Below are positions 61,996-64,000 of a stretch of DNA of 64,000 bases, in pieces. The notes below the pieces were generated by a model. That model saw only the letters and a list, made by a program, of their open reading frames with translations, made no database searches and was not told the DNA's origin. Position numbers and translations under genes: made by a program. Numbering within the stretch: position 1 is the stretch's first letter; every line of letters begins with the position of its first letter. Origin of the DNA: Affinibrenneria salicis (GTDB lineage: Bacteria; Pseudomonadota; Gammaproteobacteria; Enterobacterales; Enterobacteriaceae). The stretch spans positions 1 to 64,000 of the forward strand of contig NZ_VYKJ01000006.1 of the NCBI RefSeq assembly GCF_008710095.1, written 5' to 3'.

Positions 61996-63588
61996 TTACA
62001 GCCCGGGCGCCTTCCACAGCGAGGTGGTCAGGCCGCTGTCGACCAGCGTCCGTTGATCGGCGTATACCGTACGCCAGTTCTCCTTGATCTGCTGATACAG
62101 CTGATGGTGTTGACGGTTGGGCGTATATTCGCGTTCCCAGCGCACCAGCGCAGCGCCGGCTTGCGCCAGCGAGGGGTAAAGGCCGGCGCCGACGCCGGCG
62201 GCGATCGCGCAGCCCAGCGCCGTCGCCTCTTTAACCACCGGAACCTGAACGTTTAACCCGGTGACGTCGCTCAGGATCTGACACCACAGCTTGCCTTTGG
62301 CGGCGCCGCCGGCGAATACCAGCGACGCCGCCTGGACGCCGGAAAAACGGGCGACCTGCTCCAGATTACAGGCGGAGACAATGGCGGCGTTTTCCTCCAG
62401 CGCGCGAAACAGCGTCGCCTTGTTGCAGCGTTCGGCGTCGAGGGACAGGTTGATGAAGGAGGGCGCGGCATGGTACCAGGCGTTGAAGTGCATCGCGTCG
62501 GAGAAAATCGGCATGATGCCCCAGGAGCCGGCGGGAACCCGTGCGGCCATGTCTTCCAGTAAACTGTAGGTATCCACCCCCAGCCGTTCGGCAATGATCT
62601 TTTCTTCCGCGCAGAAGGCATCGCGGAACCAGCGCATGGTCAGTCCGGTGAAGAAGCTGATGGATTCGGCCTGCGCCATGCCGGGGATCACGTGCGGATT
62701 GACGCGGATGTTCATCTCGGGGTCGACCTGCGGATGAGGCAGATTCACCACCTGTTGCCAGAAGGTCCCGCCCAGCACGGCCGTTTGGCCCGGCCGCACC
62801 ACCCCCAGTCCGAGACAACCGAGCTGTACGTCGCCGCCGCCGGTCACCACCAGGGTTTTGGTCGACAGGCCGCAGAGCTCGGCGGCGGCCGGCGTGACCC
62901 TGCCGAGCGGGGTGCCGGTCTCTTTGACCGGCGACAAAATATCCGCGCGCAGCCCGGCCATATCGAGCAGTTCCGGCCGCCATTGCCTGCTGGCGAGGTC
63001 GAGCATACCGGTAGTGCCGGCGTTCGACGGGTCGACGGCCAGTTCGCCGCTGAGCATACAGGCCAGCCAGTCGCCGATCATCGTCATGGTCGCCGCCTGG
63101 CGATAGATATCCGGCCGATGGTGCGCCAGCCAGAGCAGACGCGGCATGGCGCTGAGCGCCAGCGTCTGGCCGGAGCATTCATACACTTCGCGCTCGAACT
63201 GGTATTGATGCAGTTCCCTGAGCTCGCCGACTTCGCGGCTGGCGCGCGCATCCACATTGGCGCAGGCCCAAATGGGCGCGCCGTGGCGGTCATACAGCAC
63301 GATGCCTTCTCGCATCGAGCAAGCGGCGACCGCCCGGATCGCCTGCGGCTCAACGCCGGCGTTGCCCAAGGCTTCGCGTATGCACCGGCAGGCCAGACGC
63401 CAGTTTTTTTCCAGATCGAATTCCATCGAACCGGGAACATCCGCCACCGCGAGGTGCCGCCATTCGGCCTGGCCGGCCGCGATCTGCCGGCCGTCGGGGG
63501 TAAAAATGACCGCCCTGATGCTGCCGGTGCCGGCATCCAGCGCCATCAGATAATCGTCGCGATCGGAGGGAGAACTGCGTGTGGTCAT
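61996..63588 (-). CDS. lsrK: Autoinducer-2 kinase LsrK
   Basis: LsrK phosphorylates imported autoinducer-2 (DPD); the phospho form then inactivates the repressor LsrR. The 530-residue FGGY-family kinase has exactly the E. coli LsrK length. It shares [17 protein letters not shown], the sugar-kinase phosphate loop, [18 protein letters not shown] and the C-terminus [24 protein letters not shown] is the ATP-site segment. It lies 152 bp downstream of lsrR in the same direction, the usual lsrRK order. Confidence 0.96.
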   Translation of the reverse strand: MTTRSSPSDRDDYLMALDAGTGSIRAVIFTPDGRQIAAGQAEWRHLAVADVPGSMEFDLEKNWRLACRCIREALGNAGVEPQAIRAVAACSMREGIVLYDRHGAPIWACANVDARASREVGELRELHQYQFEREVYECSGQTLALSAMPRLLWLAHHRPDIYRQAATMTMIGDWLACMLSGELAVDPSNAGTTGMLDLASRQWRPELLDMAGLRADILSPVKETGTPLGRVTPAAAELCGLSTKTLVVTGGGDVQLGCLGLGVVRPGQTAVLGGTFWQQVVNLPHPQVDPEMNIRVNPHVIPGMAQAESISFFTGLTMRWFRDAFCAEEKIIAERLGVDTYSLLEDMAARVPAGSWGIMPIFSDAMHFNAWYHAAPSFINLSLDAERCNKATLFRALEENAAIVSACNLEQVARFSGVQAASLVFAGGAAKGKLWCQILSDVTGLNVQVPVVKEATALGCAIAAGVGAGLYPSLAQAGAALVRWEREYTPNRQHHQLYQQIKENWRTVYADQRTLVDSGLTTSLWKAPGL

Positions 63589-63652
63589 CGTTAAGCCCTC
63601 TGCGTTGTGCGCGCCTCGGCGCGGATAAGGGATCGATAGGTTATCGGTAGCG

Positions 63653-63686
63653 GCGCGAATAGCCGGCAGCGCCGTTTTATTCGCGC
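63653..63686 (-). other. Stem-loop between lsrR and lsrK
   Basis: GCGCGAATA (63653-63661) pairs perfectly with TATTCGCGC (63678-63686) around a 16-nt G/C-rich loop. It lies in the 152-bp gap between lsrR and lsrK and has no T run on either side. It may modulate read-through or mRNA stability between the two genes. Confidence 0.5.
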
Positions 63687-63740
63687 CTGTGCGCTCCCTG
63701 AACCGGCTGGACGAACACTGCCGCTGACCCGCACCGGTCT

Positions 63741-64000
63741 TTATGTCAGCAGTGAGAGCATCGACCGCGCGGCGTGTTCCTCGGTGACCAGCGCGTTGAC
63801 GCGCCGGCCCGCCAGGGCGGCGATAATCGCTTCGGCCTTTTCCGCGCCGCCCGCTACGCCAATCACCACCGGAATATTGGCCAGTTCATCGAGCGAGAGT
63901 CCGATCAGTTCCTGATGGATCGTCATGCTCTCCGCCAGTTCGCCATCGGCGCGCATAAAGTAGCCGAGAATATCGCCCACCGCGCCCTTGCGGCCAAACA
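63741..64000 (-). CDS. lsrR: Transcriptional regulator LsrR, C-terminal part (cut by window edge)
   Basis: This is the 3' end of lsrR, running off the window. LsrR represses the lsr autoinducer-2 uptake operon until phospho-AI-2 binds. The visible 86 residues ([19 protein letters not shown] ... [20 protein letters not shown]) belong to the sugar-binding domain of the SorC/DeoR-type family. The identity rests on this segment and on the neighbouring lsrK. The divergent lsrACDB operon, if present, would lie beyond 64000. A GTG at 63980 is internal, not a start. Confidence 0.88.
   Translation of the reverse strand, partial: FGRKGAVGDILGYFMRADGELAESMTIHQELIGLSLDELANIPVVIGVAGGAEKAEAIIAALAGRRVNALVTEEHAARSMLSLLT

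Overview
This 64 kb window is ordinary chromosome of a gamma-proteobacterium of the order Enterobacterales. Fis differs from the remembered Escherichia coli protein at about one position in 98, MreB is almost identical, and long stretches of gene order match E. coli. The high G+C at third codon positions, aroQ in front of accBC, an alpha-carbonic anhydrase beside dusB-fis, and darP and tldE lying next to tldD fit a plant-associated lineage such as Pectobacteriaceae (Dickeya/Brenneria/Lonsdalea type). That placement is an inference, not a demonstration.

Layout. 1-170: the 5S rRNA end of an rrn operon and its terminator, then a decayed unidentified reading frame. 700-3777: a polar amino-acid (probably cystine) ABC permease and binding protein without an ATPase, preceded by a MetE-like methyltransferase. 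4039-5324: dusB-fis with its promoter. 5701-13549: cah, prmA, panF-yhdT, accBC, aroQ and msrPQ, all on the minus strand. 13876-25996: csrD, mreBCD, maf, rng, yhdP and tldD on the plus strand. 26103-28762: darP, tldE (pmbA) and cybC. 28820-37065: a minus-strand run yrbG-kdsD-kdsC-lptCAB-rpoN-hpf-ptsN-rapZ-npr, covering LPS Kdo synthesis, LPS export, sigma-54 and the nitrogen PTS. 37355-42161: mlaFEDCB, ibaG and murA. 42206-46688: degS, degQ, zapG and zapE. 46920-49232: rplM-rpsI and sspAB. 49410-56229: an isolated acetoin reductase gene and gltBD. 56904-61976: yhcC, arcB, the sRNA ArcZ (antisense orientation, after arcB), elbB and mtgA. 61996-64000: lsrK and the 3' end of lsrR (autoinducer-2 signalling), cut by the window edge.

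Much of the window serves the cell envelope. MreBCD and MtgA act on cell shape and peptidoglycan, MurA starts peptidoglycan synthesis, KdsCD and LptABC build and export LPS, Mla and YhdP move phospholipids, and DegS/DegQ handle envelope stress. Redox and nitrogen control sit beside it (ArcB/ArcZ, GltBD, PtsN/NPr/RapZ).

I saw no mobile element, prophage, CRISPR array or tRNA, and no clearly new multi-gene system. The points most worth a second look are: a CsrD that seems to have lost the whole periplasmic loop between its two membrane helices; a 15-codon upstream ORF with a strong ribosome binding site in the gltB leader; the ArcZ gene; a metal-ligand-like Cys/His insertion in the MetE-like protein; and an ABC importer lacking its ATPase beside decaying DNA. 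Statements about other genomes are from memory; no search was run.
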